Source: Flavobacterium sp.
GTDB taxonomy: Bacteria > Bacteroidota > Bacteroidia > Flavobacteriales > Flavobacteriaceae
Reading direction: 5' to 3'
Length of the DNA: 64,000 nucleotides
Assembly: GCA_012837155.1 (NCBI GenBank)
Contig: CP051546.1
Span: 1,095,075-1,159,074 of the forward strand
Shown: in pieces, positions 48,932 through 58,246 of the stretch
Position numbering within the stretch: the first letter of the stretch is position 1
Layout: every line of letters begins with the position of its first letter
The notes under the pieces: model-generated
The model's input: the letters and a program-made list of their open reading frames with translations, nothing else
Told to the model about the DNA's origin: nothing
Databases searched by the model: none
Position numbers and translations under genes: made by a program

Positions 48932-49663
48932 TTATTCCTCGTTCGAGAAAAATTTTTCTAAAGCTTTTGTTTTTGGAAACAGAATGTTACTTTCTAAATG
49001 AATGTGTTTGTGTAAATCTTGTTCGAATTCCTCCAGCATAGCAATTGTGACTCGATAGGTGTTGCAAGCGTCTTCTGGTGGGGTGTAATTATTGGTCAAA
49101 GCCGAAATGGTTCTAAAGCGTTCCCCTTCGTTGTCGTGCTCTTCCATCATGGCTGCAATAGGATTTTTTACTGTTCCAAAATGAGGTTTTTCAATAGAAC
49201 TATGGTTTTTTGTGGCAATAATCATTTTTTTGATAAAAGGAAATAAGATCAGTTCTTCTTTTTTCATGTGAGCGGCTAATTCCGTTGCGCTGGCTTTGAA
49301 GAGTTCTGTGATTTTAAATAATTCAGGATGATTGTTTCCGTGAACACTGCATAATTTATCTAGAAACGGAATTAGGATTTGTGTTTTTTCTTCAACAAAA
49401 CGGTGGTGGTTTTTTTCGATGTAGTCGATTAATAAATCTAGCGACCAAGAGTTGAAGTCGATTCCTGAATTATTTTTTGTTGCCAAAACGGTATTTAACT
49501 CATTTAATAAATGGGTTTCATTGATGCTTTTTTTGCTGCAAACTTCTTCGAGAGTTCGTTGTCCTTTGCAACAAAAATCAATTCCATATTTCGAGAAAAT
49601 AGCTGCCGTTCTAAAATCTTGAGCCACATAATCTCCAATGGTAGTTTTTTCTTGTATGTTCAT
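48932..49663 (-). CDS. ric: Iron-sulfur cluster repair di-iron protein (Ric/YtfE/ScdA)
   Basis: This 243-residue cytoplasmic protein repairs iron-sulfur clusters after nitric oxide or oxidative damage. The N-terminal ScdA domain has FSKYGIDFCCKGQRTLEEVC. The hemerythrin-like domain has the ligand histidines in DYIEKNHHRFVEEK, SVHGNNHPEL, AAHMKKEELILFP, MMEEHDNEGERF and DLHKHIHLESNILFP. Frame intact. It heads a minus-strand row with nrdD and nrdG and has a CRP/FNR-type palindrome about 92 bases upstream. Confidence 0.95.
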   Translation of the reverse strand: MNIQEKTTIGDYVAQDFRTAAIFSKYGIDFCCKGQRTLEEVCSKKSINETHLLNELNTVLATKNNSGIDFNSWSLDLLIDYIEKNHHRFVEEKTQILIPFLDKLCSVHGNNHPELFKITELFKASATELAAHMKKEELILFPFIKKMIIATKNHSSIEKPHFGTVKNPIAAMMEEHDNEGERFRTISALTNNYTPPEDACNTYRVTIAMLEEFEQDLHKHIHLESNILFPKTKALEKFFSNEE

Positions 49664-49754
49664 TTTTTTTTAAGTATTAAATATCAATACAGTAGGTGCT
49701 TTTTTAAGACCTTTTTTTCTGACTATAATTTTACTTATTTCTAATTGTATGGGG

Positions 49755-49770
49755 TATGATTTAAATCATA
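49755..49770. promoter_or_regulatory. CRP/FNR-type palindrome upstream of ric
   Basis: TATGATTTAAATCATA is a perfect 16-base palindrome containing TGAT-N4-ATCA, the half-site pattern of FNR and related regulators. It lies 92 bases before the ric start, in the divergent promoter region between ric and the hemerythrin-PAS gene. Confidence 0.55.
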
Positions 49771-49877
49771 GTTCTTTTTTTTTATCATTTATTTATTAAC
49801 AAATGTTCATAAGCAAAGCAGGACTAATTTGCTTTTTTTTGAGGTATGGGTTTGTTTAAAAAAATAGTATTTTCAAT

Positions 49878-49891
49878 ATGATTGGAATCAT
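49878..49891. promoter_or_regulatory. CRP/FNR-type palindrome upstream of hemerythrin-PAS gene
   Basis: ATGATTGGAATCAT has the same TGAT-N4-ATCA half-sites as the site at 49755 and lies 66 bases before the ATG at 49958. Two such sites in one divergent gap suggest shared control of both genes. Confidence 0.55.
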
Positions 49892-49957
49892 GTTTTAGAA
49901 AATATTTCAAAACGTCCTTTGTCGAACTTAATAGCAGAAATAAAAAATAAGATTACA

Positions 49958-50922
49958 ATGCATGACAATTCAAATTCAACGACACTTCCAGAAGGACATC
50001 CGATAAGTGTTTATTTTCAAGAAAAGGAAATTATTATTCGTCTTTTAGAAGAAATTTCAGCCGTAGATTCAAAAGAGGAATTACAGAAATACATCAATAT
50101 TTTTAACCAATTGCAAACTATTGAAAAACGATTTACAAGAAAAGAAAATCAGCTTTTTCCCTTTTTGGAAAAGAAGGGATGGAACGGGCCGTCACAGGGA
50201 ATGTGGTCTTTTCATGATAATTTGAGAGATCAATTTAGGTTGTTGCGTAAGCATTTAGAAAGTAAGGAATTAGATAAAATGAACACCAATACGCCTTTCT
50301 TAGTCGATGGAATTCTTCGATTGATGAAAACGGAAGAAATGGTTTTGTTTCCTAATGCGCTAGATTTATTAACCGAAAAAGATTGGATCGCCATGCGTCA
50401 AGGCGAAGAAGAAATAGGATGGATGTTACCAGAAACGCCAGTTGCTTTTCCGCCACAGGAATACATTCATCCAAGTGCCGATTTTACCAAAAGAGAAATG
50501 ACCTTTTCTACTGAAAACTCCTCGCATTATGATGAAGGGTATATGACAGTCGAACAAGTAAATTTGCTTTTGAAAACGATGCCGCTCGATTTGACTTTTG
50601 TAGATGAAAACGACAAAGTAATTTTTATAATCGGGGCGAAGAACGTGTTTTTCCTAGAAGTGCTGGAATCATTGGGCGTGAAGTAAAGTTTTGTCATCCT
50701 CCAAAAAGTGTGGGAACGGTTCTTAAAATCATTGAAAGCTTTAAAAACGGCACTCAAAACGAATCTTCGTTCTGGATTAATTTTAAAGAAAGATTAATTT
50801 ATATTCGGTATTTTGCTGTTCGCGATGCCAATAAAGATTACAAAGGAGTAATAGAATTATCGCAGGATATTACCGATATTAAAAAGATTGAAGGCGAAAA
50901 ACGATTGCTGGATTGGGAATAG
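49958..50922 (+). CDS. Hemerythrin-PAS protein (DUF438-type), one frame break
   Basis: A hemerythrin HHE region (EGHPISVYFQEKEIIIRLLE, FTRKENQLFPFLEKKGW, WSFHDNLRDQF, MKTEEMVLFPNALDLLTE) is followed by a PAS domain (LDLTFVDENDKVIFYNRGEE, REVKFCHPPKSV, ISYIRYFAVRD-like strands). The frame is broken by one base near 50627. The start ATG at 49958 was chosen; a TTG at 49919 is possible. The usual N-terminal DUF438 helices are not visible. About 321 residues. Such proteins are thought to sense oxygen, nitric oxide or redox state; target unknown. It is divergent from ric. Confidence 0.8.
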
Positions 50923-51000
50923 AGAATGACTAACAATTATTTGGCGGTTTTTTTGTCCTATTTTTTTCCTCCAAACTTGAATATTTATCACGAGTGTAAC

Positions 51001-51018
51001 TGTACATTTTTAAGTACA
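51001..51018. promoter_or_regulatory. Possible antitoxin operator overlapping the promoter
   Basis: TGTAC (51001-51005) and GTACA (51014-51018) form an inverted repeat. The right arm overlaps TACATTTG (51015-51022), an exact Bacteroidetes -7 element, 15 bases before the antitoxin ATG. This is a fitting place for autorepression. Confidence 0.45.
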
Positions 51019-51022
51019 TTTG
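51015..51022 (+). promoter_or_regulatory. -7 promoter element of toxin-antitoxin operon
   Basis: TACATTTG matches TAnnTTTG exactly and is followed after 14 bases by the antitoxin start at 51037. Confidence 0.6.
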
Positions 51023-51036
51023 TAAAAAATATTATT

Positions 51037-51306
51037 ATGGAAACTGTTAGTGTAACCGAATTTAGAAGCAACATCAAAAAATATTTAGATATTGCAAGAG
51101 ATGAAGAATTAGTGATTTACAGAAGTAAAAGCGAATCTTTTGTCATAATCCCATTGAAAAAAATGGATAAAAAAGTTAGTTTATTAAGCGCAGCACAAAA
51201 AAAAGCCATCGATGAAGCTTTAGAAGATGTTGCGAATGACAGAGTACATTCTCACGAACAAGCGATGGAAAAAATCAAATCAAGATTTCCTAAATACTTC
51301 AAATAA
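51037..51306 (+). CDS. Antitoxin, Phd/YefM-like
   Basis: An 89-residue protein. The N-terminal part (METVSVTEFRSNIKKYLDIA, RSKSESFVIIPLKK) is the Phd/YefM-type DNA-binding fold. The C-terminal helix (SAAQKKAIDEALEDV, AMEKIKSRFPKYFK) would wrap the toxin. The start ATG at 51037 follows the promoter element. The toxin gene begins two bases after the stop, the usual arrangement for a type II module. Confidence 0.85.
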   Translation: METVSVTEFRSNIKKYLDIARDEELVIYRSKSESFVIIPLKKMDKKVSLLSAAQKKAIDEALEDVANDRVHSHEQAMEKIKSRFPKYFK

Positions 51307-51308
51307 GT

Positions 51309-51750
51309 ATGTTTAGTATAATTTGGACAGATTTAGCGAGAGGATACGTTACAGAATATTGAGTATTTAGAAAGCGAATGGACAGAGAGAGAAGTCCAAC
51401 GGTTCATAAATAAAACGGATGAAGTTTTAGAAAAACTAGCCAAAGGAACCATCAAATTCAAACCGACAGAATATGAAAATATATTTCAAGATCCAATTGT
51501 AAAACAAATCACATTATTTTACGAAAGAAAAGAGGATAGTATTGTTTTATTGCGTTTTTGGAACACATACCAAGACTCTGAAAAATTAGAGCTGAAAATT
51601 GAGGGTACTGAAAAAGTCTTTTTCAGTGCCCTCAATCGAGTTTCTTTTTTGTTGCAATTGAGTCGAAAAATTATCCCACTAATTCCACTATTTTACTTTC
51701 TCCGACTAAACTTACCTTTACTAATCCGTGTTTTGCCAAAGCTTTCATAG
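51309..51750 (+). CDS. RelE/ParE-type toxin, one frame break, 3' end uncertain
   Basis: The start MFSIIWTDLAR is followed, after a one-base shift near 51345, by LQNIEYLESEWTEREVQRF, ITLFYERKEDSIVLLRFWNT and YQDSEKL, matching ParE/RelE toxins. The family-like part ends at about 51600 (about 97 residues). After that the frame runs without a stop through a perfect hairpin (51601-51633) and the antisense of lysS to a stop at 51750. The hairpin may have removed the original stop codon. Confidence 0.72.
51601..51633. terminator. Hairpin built from IS1182-type end sequences
   Basis: GAGGGTACTGAAAAAG and CTTTTTCAGTGCCCTC form a 16-base stem with a one-base loop. The left arm and the following bases are identical for 23 bases to the right end of the IS1182-family element read inward. 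It lies between the convergent toxin and lysS genes and could act as a terminator, or be a remnant of two IS ends. Confidence 0.7.
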
Positions 51751-53380
51751 CCGCATCCCATTTCTTACCGCTTAATTCGGATTTTATTTTCAGAAAACCC
51801 AAATCCATTTGCTATCGTTGGTTTGCAATAAAGCCACAATTAGTTTTTCCTCATCTTCCAACTCGATTTGAACTTGTTTTTTCTCTGGTCGCATTTGCGG
51901 AAAAAACAATACTTCTTGAATCGAAGCGTTGTTGGTCAAGAACATCATCAAACGATCCATTCCAATTCCTAAACCAGAAGTTGGAGGCATTCCGTATTCT
52001 AAAGCTCTCAAGAAATCCTCATCAATCGTTCCGGTAGCTTCGTCATCGCCTTTTTCGGCTAGACGCATTTGGTCTTCAAAACGCGCTCTTTGGTCAATCG
52101 GGTCATTCAATTCAGAATAGGCATTCGCTACTTCCTTACCGCAAACCATCAGTTCAAAACGTTCGGTCAATTCTGGATTGTCACGGTGTTGTTTGCAAAG
52201 TGGAGACATTTCCTTTGGATAATCTGTGATAAAGGTGGGCTGAATGTAGTTTCCTTCGCATTTTGCTCCAAAAATTTCATCAATCAATTTTCCTTTCCCC
52301 ATCGTTTTGTCTACGTCAATTCCCATGTTCTTAGCCGCTTCAAAAAGTTCCGTTTCACTTTTGCCAGAAATATCAAAACCAGTAAAATGTTTGATAGAAT
52401 CCGTCATGGTAACTCGGGCGTAAGGCGCTTTAAAGTTGATTTTATGTTCGCCAAAGGTAGCTTCACTCGTTCCATTTACGCCAATAGCGCAATGTTCCAG
52501 TAAGTTTTCGGTAAAATTCATCATCCAGTTGTAGTCTTTGTAGGCTACATATATTTCCATGGCGGTAAATTCTGGGTTGTGCGTTCGATCCATTCCCTCG
52601 TTACGGAAGTTTTTCGAAAACTCGTACACGCCGTCAAAACCACCAACAATCAATCTTTTTAAATACAATTCGTTGGCAATTCGCATGTATAGCGGAATGT
52701 CGAGCGAGTTGTGGTGAGTGACAAAAGGTCTTGCAGCAGCGCCGCCCGGAATCGATTGCAAAACGGGGGTTTCTACTTCAAGATAGCCTTTGTCATTAAA
52801 GAACGAACGCATTGCATTAAACAATTTGGTTCTCTTGATAAATGTTTCTTTTACATGGTCATTCACGGTCAAATCTACATAACGTCGGCGGTACCTTTGC
52901 TCTGGATCCGAAAAAGCATCGTGTATCTTTCCGTCGGCATCGATTTTTACCACAGGAAGCGGTTTCAAGGCTTTTGCCAGAACGGTTAATCCATAAATAT
53001 GAATCGAAATTTCGCCCACTTGAGTTTTAAAAACCGTACCGCGAACCCCAATAAAATCGCCAATATCCAATAGTTTTTTGAAAACTACATTGTACATCGT
53101 TTTTTTCCTCATCGTCCGAAATATCATCTCTCGAAACATAAATCTGGATACGTCCTTCGGCATCCTTCAACTCCGCAAACGAAGCTTTTCCCATGATGCG
53201 TTTTCCCATCAAACGACCGGCTAAAACCACCTCTTTCCCTTCGTACTTCTCGAAATCGGCTAGGATTTCGCTCGAATAAGCGGTTGTTACAAATTCATTT
53301 GCAGGATAAGGTTCGATACCTAAATTGCGTAATTCAGTGAGTGCTTCTCTACGAAGGATTTCTTGTTCGGATAATGCCAT
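51671..53380 (-). CDS. lysS: Lysyl-tRNA synthetase, class II, two frame breaks
   Basis: It charges tRNA-Lys. The N-terminal OB-fold anticodon-binding domain ([20 protein letters not shown]) precedes the class II core: motif 1 near [18 protein letters not shown], motif 2 [14 protein letters not shown], motif 3 [15 protein letters not shown]-run near 53098 and a base near 51811 break the frame. Repair of the second gives a C-terminal extension ([20 protein letters not shown], ending IVELVG at 51671) common in Bacteroidetes enzymes. About 570 residues. Confidence 0.93.
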
Positions 53381-53423
53381 TGTATTCTGATTTTAAGTGG
53401 GCAAAGATAACAAAAGATTGCAG

Positions 53424-53519
53424 ATTTCAGATTTCAGATTTCAGATTTTTTGGGAGCTATTTCCAGCTTTTCGTTGCAATCTTTTTATTTTTAAAGGAAA
53501 AATAAAAAGGATTTTCACT
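53424..53519. repeat. Tandem heptamer and intergenic hairpin element, left part
   Basis: The unit AGATTTC is repeated about three to four times at 53426-53447. Then GGGAGCTATTTCCAGC begins a hairpin element with CTTTTTATTTTT and AAAAATAAAAAG as arms (53481-53509). The element continues at 54777 beyond the ISAs1-family insertion (CACTACAATCTGGGCT), so it was cut by that IS. Confidence 0.55.
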
Positions 53520-54776
53520 CAGGTCAAACGCATTAAAAGTTGAACAAAGATAAAAGATAATGATTATCCCAACCTGCTATTTTACGTTTTCTTCTGACGC
53601 TCTTCTTTACAGGACTAATTGTTTCATTGAGCAGTATTTTTAATGATAATTTCAAGACTGACGAAAAATTTTGTGCCGCGTTTTTATGTCTTTTTCTACT
53701 CTTATCTTCTCCAAAGGAAACGTCTAAATGCCAATGTAAATTGTTTTCAATTTTCCAATGTGAACGAACAGCATCCGCTATTTTCTTGGCATCACAAGGT
53801 AAACTTGTTATATAAAACCGAGTTGATTTCTGTGTTTTACCAGTTGATTTTATAAACCTTTCACTTTCTATTTTTGCAATAGATTGTAATGAATTCCATT
53901 TAGTTGGATTTAATAAATGACTCAAATCATCCATCACAGTACAAGTCCTTTTTTCTACCCTTCCGCTACCAACTTCCTCGGTTATATAAATTTTTGATTT
54001 GTCTTTTGAGGGAATCAAAAAAGCACTTTCAATATCTTGATATAATTCTTTTTGGTTTTCTTTTACCGCCAAAATATAATCTGCCTTTTGTTCAATAATC
54101 ACTTCTGCTATATCTGTTTGACAACCCATTGCATCTATGGTAATAATAGCATTTTCAAGGTCTAACACTTTTAAAAAGTTCTGGGATTGCCGTAATTTCA
54201 TTTGATTTCTCTTCTGTTTTAATTTGACCTAAAAAGATTTCGTTTTCTGTAGAAAAAGCACTTACCAAATGAATGGCAGACTTCAATCCAGATTGCTTAG
54301 AACCTCGAACTGTTTTGCCGTCAATTGCCACGACACCCTTGTAATGGTTAGATATTGATTTAATCCAAGACACGAAATGTTCTTCGAAAAAAGAGGGTTT
54401 TAGCAAAGAGAAAAAACGATTAAACGTGTCGTGAGAAGGAATCCCGTTTTCTAAATCTAAGATAGTTTCCAAAAACTCACGCTTAACAATGCCGTAATCT
54501 TCAATTTCTTCCCAAGTTTCTGCCCCGCATATGACGGCAAGTATGGTTATGAAAACAATATTTTCCGAAGGGTGTAATTTTTTTCTGTTCAATCTAAAGT
54601 CTGGAATAGTTTGAGCAAATATAAACAATTTGTTTTTTAATTTCATATTAAGCATCTGATTATCAGATAAATATACAAAATTTAATTTGCTAAAACAAAT
54701 TTAATTCGTTGTATTTCAGATGGTTATATTAAAAAAATCATTTTAAAATTTAATGGTTTTTAATGCGTTTGACCTG
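53520..54776 (-). mobile_element. ISAs1-family insertion sequence
   Basis: A 1257-base element with terminal inverted repeats CAGGTCAAACGCATTAAAA and a 9-base target duplication ATTTTCACT at 53511-53519 and 54777-54785. It carries one transposase gene on the minus strand. It lies in an intergenic hairpin element upstream of the lipoprotein gene and downstream of no gene start, so it breaks no coding sequence. Confidence 0.92.
53533..54655 (-). CDS. ISAs1-family transposase, one frame break
   Basis: This H-repeat/ISAs1-type DDE transposase has an N-terminal domain (ENIVFITILAVICGAETWEE, IPSHDTFNRFFS) and a catalytic core: VVAIDGKTVRGS (first Asp), ITIDAMGCQTDIAE (second Asp), and RSHWKIENNLHWHLDVSF with the glutamate. 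One extra T in the run near 54176 splits the frame; repair reads AIPELLKVLDLEN. About 374 residues if whole. Confidence 0.9.
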
Positions 54777-54856
54777 ATTTTCACTACAATCTGGGCTAAA
54801 AATTCTAGTTATTGATTTATATTTGGCAAAAAACAAACTCTAAAATCTTAAGAAAT

Positions 54857-55498
54857 TTGAAAAACAGCATATTCTTTTTGCTCATTGCAACCGCCCTTAT
54901 CACCAGTTGTCAAATCACAGAAACCATTTATGTAAATGAAAATAGAACAGGAAAAATTGAAATAATCAAACTCCGCGATGAGCAAAGTTACCTGCAACTA
55001 GCTGGAGAAAATTATTCGAAAGAAGAGAAGTTTCTGGATACAACTTATGTTTTCAGGGATTTTATAACCAAATACTCAGAAACATTTTCGAAACTTACCC
55101 CAGCGGAAAAAGCTGTTTTTCAAAAATTCGAGAATGCAAACGTGCACATAAAAAAAAGTTCCTACGAAAAGGAATTTCGAACCACAATCAATCAAAATTT
55201 TAATAAAATTGAAGAGGTTCCTGATTTGTATAAAACAGAGGAATATGCAGATGATTTAAAGCATAATTATGCCTTGAGTGCCGAAGAACATTACTATAAC
55301 ATCAATTACACTTTTGACGGAAGTCATTTCAAAAGAACTGTAAAAATTACGGATTCGATAGCATTAAAAAAACAACAGGATAAAATTGTAGCATTAAAAA
55401 ATCAAATTTCTAAATTCAAAATCAACCAATCTTTGCTATTAAATTATCATTTCCCTCGAAAAATAAAATCGGTTTCGAATACCAATGGCGGATTCAAG
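54857..55498 (+). pseudogene. Hypothetical lipoprotein, 5' part (cut by IS30-family element)
   Basis: I do not recognise the family. A lipoprotein signal peptide ends in ITSC (LLIATALITSCQITE). The rest is a charged, mostly helical protein (FSKLTPAEKAVFQKFENANV, VAINLKNQISKF-like coiled segments). The start is probably a TTG at 54857. The frame runs into the IS at 55499, with a stop TAA at 55502-55504 within it, and resumes at 56626. The target duplication ATTCAAG flanks the element. Confidence 0.75.
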
Positions 55499-56473
55499 TC
55501 ATAAATGCAACTTTTTCCTGATTTGTTAATTTATGCAAATATACTTGGTTTGGTGTTTTATACCCAAATCTTTTTCTTGGTCTATTGTTTAATTTATTCT
55601 CTACTGCTTGAACTTGTTCTTTTGTAATGTTTTCAAAGCTTGAACCCTTTGGAAAATATTGTCTAATGAGTCCATTTAAGTTTTCATTGGAACCTCTCTC
55701 CCAGCTATGGTATGGTCTTGCAAAGTAATAATCGATACACAATTGTTTTGCAATAGCTTGATGTTGCGAAAATTCTTTTCCGTTATCAGATGTAATTGTT
55801 TTTAGAATTGGCTTAAATTCGTACAACATTTTACAACTTCATTTTGTACAATTTCAGAATCTTTACGGTCAATTATTGCAATTTTAACCATTCCCGTTGC
55901 CCCTGTCATTAGCCGTTATTAATGCTCCTTTATGATCTTTTCCAATAACTAAATCTATCTCAAAATCACCTAATCGTTCTTTTAAATCAACTTCCTTGGG
56001 TCTGTTTTCAATACCAATTCTACCAATTATTTGACCTCTTTTGTCTTTGCTGGCTCCTCGCTTTCTATATCGTTTGCCCTCGGTTCTAAGATGTTGTATA
56101 AATCACCGCCTTGCTTTTATCGTCCCAAATGAACTGGTAAATTCGTTCGACAGAAACACATTTTAAACCTTCTATTTTTGCATGACCAACTATTTGTTCA
56201 GGACTATAATCTTCTTTTAAATAGTAAATTACAAAATCTTTAATGGTTTTTGTAAACCTAATTTGTTTTAGACTTTTCAGTATGTCGTTGCTTGCATTTA
56301 CGCTCAGCTAAATCAGCCTTGTACGCACTATTACGTTTGTCCGAATTTCTTTTCTATTCTCTACTTACAACTGATTTGTCTCTACAAATAATCTTAGCAA
56401 TATCTGTTTGAGAATATTTCTCCTTGTGCAATATCTCAATTGTGTATCTTTGTTCCTGTGTTAAATGACTCAT
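55494..56473 (-). CDS. IS30-family transposase, several frame breaks
   Basis: The N-terminal helix-turn-helix is MSHLTQEQRYTIEILHKEK and QTDIAKIICRDKSVVSRE. The DDE core has DFEIDLVIGKDHKG, TITSDNGKEFSQHQ, and the glutamate in WERGSNENLNGLIRQYFPKG, then LNNRPRKRFGYKTPNQVY. A TAG in frame after SVVSRE and at least three frame shifts break it. The last codons (stop TGA at 55494-55496) lie in the flanking target duplication, so the element does not carry its own stop here. Confidence 0.82.
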
Positions 56474-56618
56474 ACTTTTGTGAATTTTGGTCGAGGAGCA
56501 AGTACGAATATTTTATCCATTCAGCAAAGGGGAAAAGAATTTATTTCTTTTCTCTCTTTCTGAAAAAATAATCAATTCTCTTGCATCCCGTTTCTCAAAA
56601 GTTGCATTTATTAGTTGA
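55499..56618 (-). mobile_element. IS30-family insertion sequence
   Basis: A 1120-base element. The inner terminal repeat ATAAATGCAACTTTT is inverted at both ends (55501-55515 and 56598-56612). The right end has TCAACTA before it; the left has only TC. The sequence ATTCAAG is duplicated at 55492-55498 and 56619-56625. It interrupts a lipoprotein gene. Confidence 0.85.
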
Positions 56619-56625
56619 ATTCAAG

Positions 56626-56730
56626 AATGCTAAAATTAGTGAAGATAAAAAATCGTTGGAATTACAGTTTCTTTTGTCGGATTGTTTGCAAAATCCAGAA
56701 ATCACGAATCTTGAGGTGGTTTTGGAGTAA
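56626..56730 (+). pseudogene. Hypothetical lipoprotein, 3' part
   Basis: After the IS30-family element the frame resumes as NAKISEDKKSLELQFLLSD and ends NLEVVLE at a TAA (56728-56730). Removing the element and one ATTCAAG joins GGF to KNAKISEDK in frame. The restored protein would be about 250 residues. Confidence 0.72.
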
Positions 56731-56798
56731 ATCTTTGTCCAAGTTCTAAACCTTGACAAAGATTTCCTTTGTACCTTTGCGTTTTAGAATTTTTTTAA

Positions 56799-57522
56799 AT
56801 GAACAAAACCATCCAACTTCAAGATTTAGGACTCAAAGATTACAAAGCCACTTGGGAATATCAGGAAAAATTATTCAAGGAAGTTGTCGATTTAAAAATC
56901 AAGAATAGGAGGGGAGAAACAAACTTAGACTCGAGCGATAGCAAACAGGCGAAGCAAACACCTAATTATTTTCTTTTGTTGAACATCCGCATGTGTATAC
57001 TTTAGGAAAAAGTGGCGATCTCGAAAACCTCCTTTTATCCGAAAAACAACTTGAATCCAAAGGGGCGACTTTCTACAAAATCAATCGTGGTGGCGATATT
57101 ACCTATCACGGACCCGGACAAATCGTGGGTTATCCTATTTTGGATTTAGAAAATTTCTTTACAGATATTCATAAATACCTGCGTTTTCTAGAGGAATCTA
57201 TTATTTTGACTTTGCAAGAATACGGTCTCGATTGCGGTCGAAGTGAAGGCGAAACGGGCGTTTGGCTCGGTGTGGGAACTCCGTTTGCTAGAAAAATTGT
57301 GCGCTGGGTGTTCGTGCTTCTCGTTGGGTAACCATGCATGGTTTTGCATTAAACGTAAATGTCGATTTGGGTTATTTTGATAACATTATTCCCTGTGGCA
57401 TCCGTGGTAAAGCGGTCACTTCTTTAAACGTAGAATTGGGTGTTGAAAAAGTGGATGAAGCCGAAGTAAAAGCAAAAATCTTAAAGCATTTTAGGCAATT
57501 ATTTGGAGCAGAGTTCGATTAA
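56799..57522 (+). CDS. lipB: Octanoyl transferase LipB, at least two frame breaks
   Basis: It moves octanoyl groups from acyl carrier protein to lipoate-dependent enzymes, before LipA adds sulfur. Motifs are [33 protein letters not shown] (after repair near 56977), [20 protein letters not shown], and the catalytic Cys and Lys in [14 protein letters not shown]. The frame is also broken around 57300 before MHGFALNVN. About 240 residues. It begins 68 bases after the lipoprotein end. Confidence 0.9.
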
Positions 57523-57576
57523 AGATGGGCTATTTTGATTATGAACTGCCTCCAGCTTCTTGGAGTTAGATTTTTG

Positions 57577-57911
57577 ATCTACAATCAAAAATCGTTAGCC
57601 TACCATCACAAATCAAATAAATCTTTCTCGGGCAACAATCGAAATGTCATTCGATGGTATTTGGTCACGCCATATTTTAGGGTTGCTTTCCGATGTTCTT
57701 TGGTAGGATAGCCTTTGTTTTGCTTCCAATTATACATAGGAAATTCTTCGTGAATTAAGTTCATATACTCATCGCGATAGGTTTTTGCTAGTACAGATGC
57801 CGCAGCAATACTCATATATTTCGAATCACCTTTTATAATACTTTGATTTGGAATCGATTTTAGCAATGCTATTTCGGTTGTAGAAAACTGTTTTCCAGAG
57901 GTGTTTTTCAA
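57577..57911. repeat. Direct repeat (left copy) flanking the SusC/SusD pair
   Basis: 335 bases nearly identical (a handful of differences) to 63068-63403, in the same orientation. The right copy is the 3' end of the complete rnhB gene and the sequence just after it. The two copies bracket the SusC/SusD pair. Confidence 0.88.
57606..57911 (-). pseudogene. rnhB: Ribonuclease HII, partial 3' copy
   Basis: This encodes only the C-terminal half of RNase HII ([39 protein letters not shown], ending PEKDLFDL), about 102 residues. The matching gene at 63097-63755 is complete. Homology stops at 57911; what follows on the minus strand is unrelated, so the active-site residues of the N-terminal half are lacking. 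Most differences from the complete copy are silent. Confidence 0.88.
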
Positions 57912-58246
57912 TTCAAAAAAAAATATCCTTAGTCGGAAAAATAACGGCACTATACTATAAATAAAAAAATAAGGTAAAAAATACTACAAAAATAATATTG
58001 TAAATTTAAGAGTTTTATTTTTGTGAAAAAAATCAATTTAGGCTTTTTTGTTTCATAAAAAACAATGAAAAATTAATTTTTGTTTAAATTTAACTAATTT
58101 GTTCAAAAAATAATGATTTTTTAACAATAAGAAAACATTCTGTTAGTTTTATTTAGTTTAATATGCGTGCATAAAAAATAAAATGAATTAGGAAAATTAA
58201 GAAAACTTTATGACGTTTGTCGGAACTAATTCAAAATTTATTTAAT
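57912..58246. other. Gene-free AT-rich region upstream of susC
   Basis: 335 bases with no supportable reading frame. TATTTTTG at 58016-58023 fits the -7 element TAnnTTTG. A leader of more than 200 bases before the susC ATG at 58247 would follow; long leaders are common before SusC genes. No anti-sigma/sigma pair is seen nearby. Confidence 0.5.
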
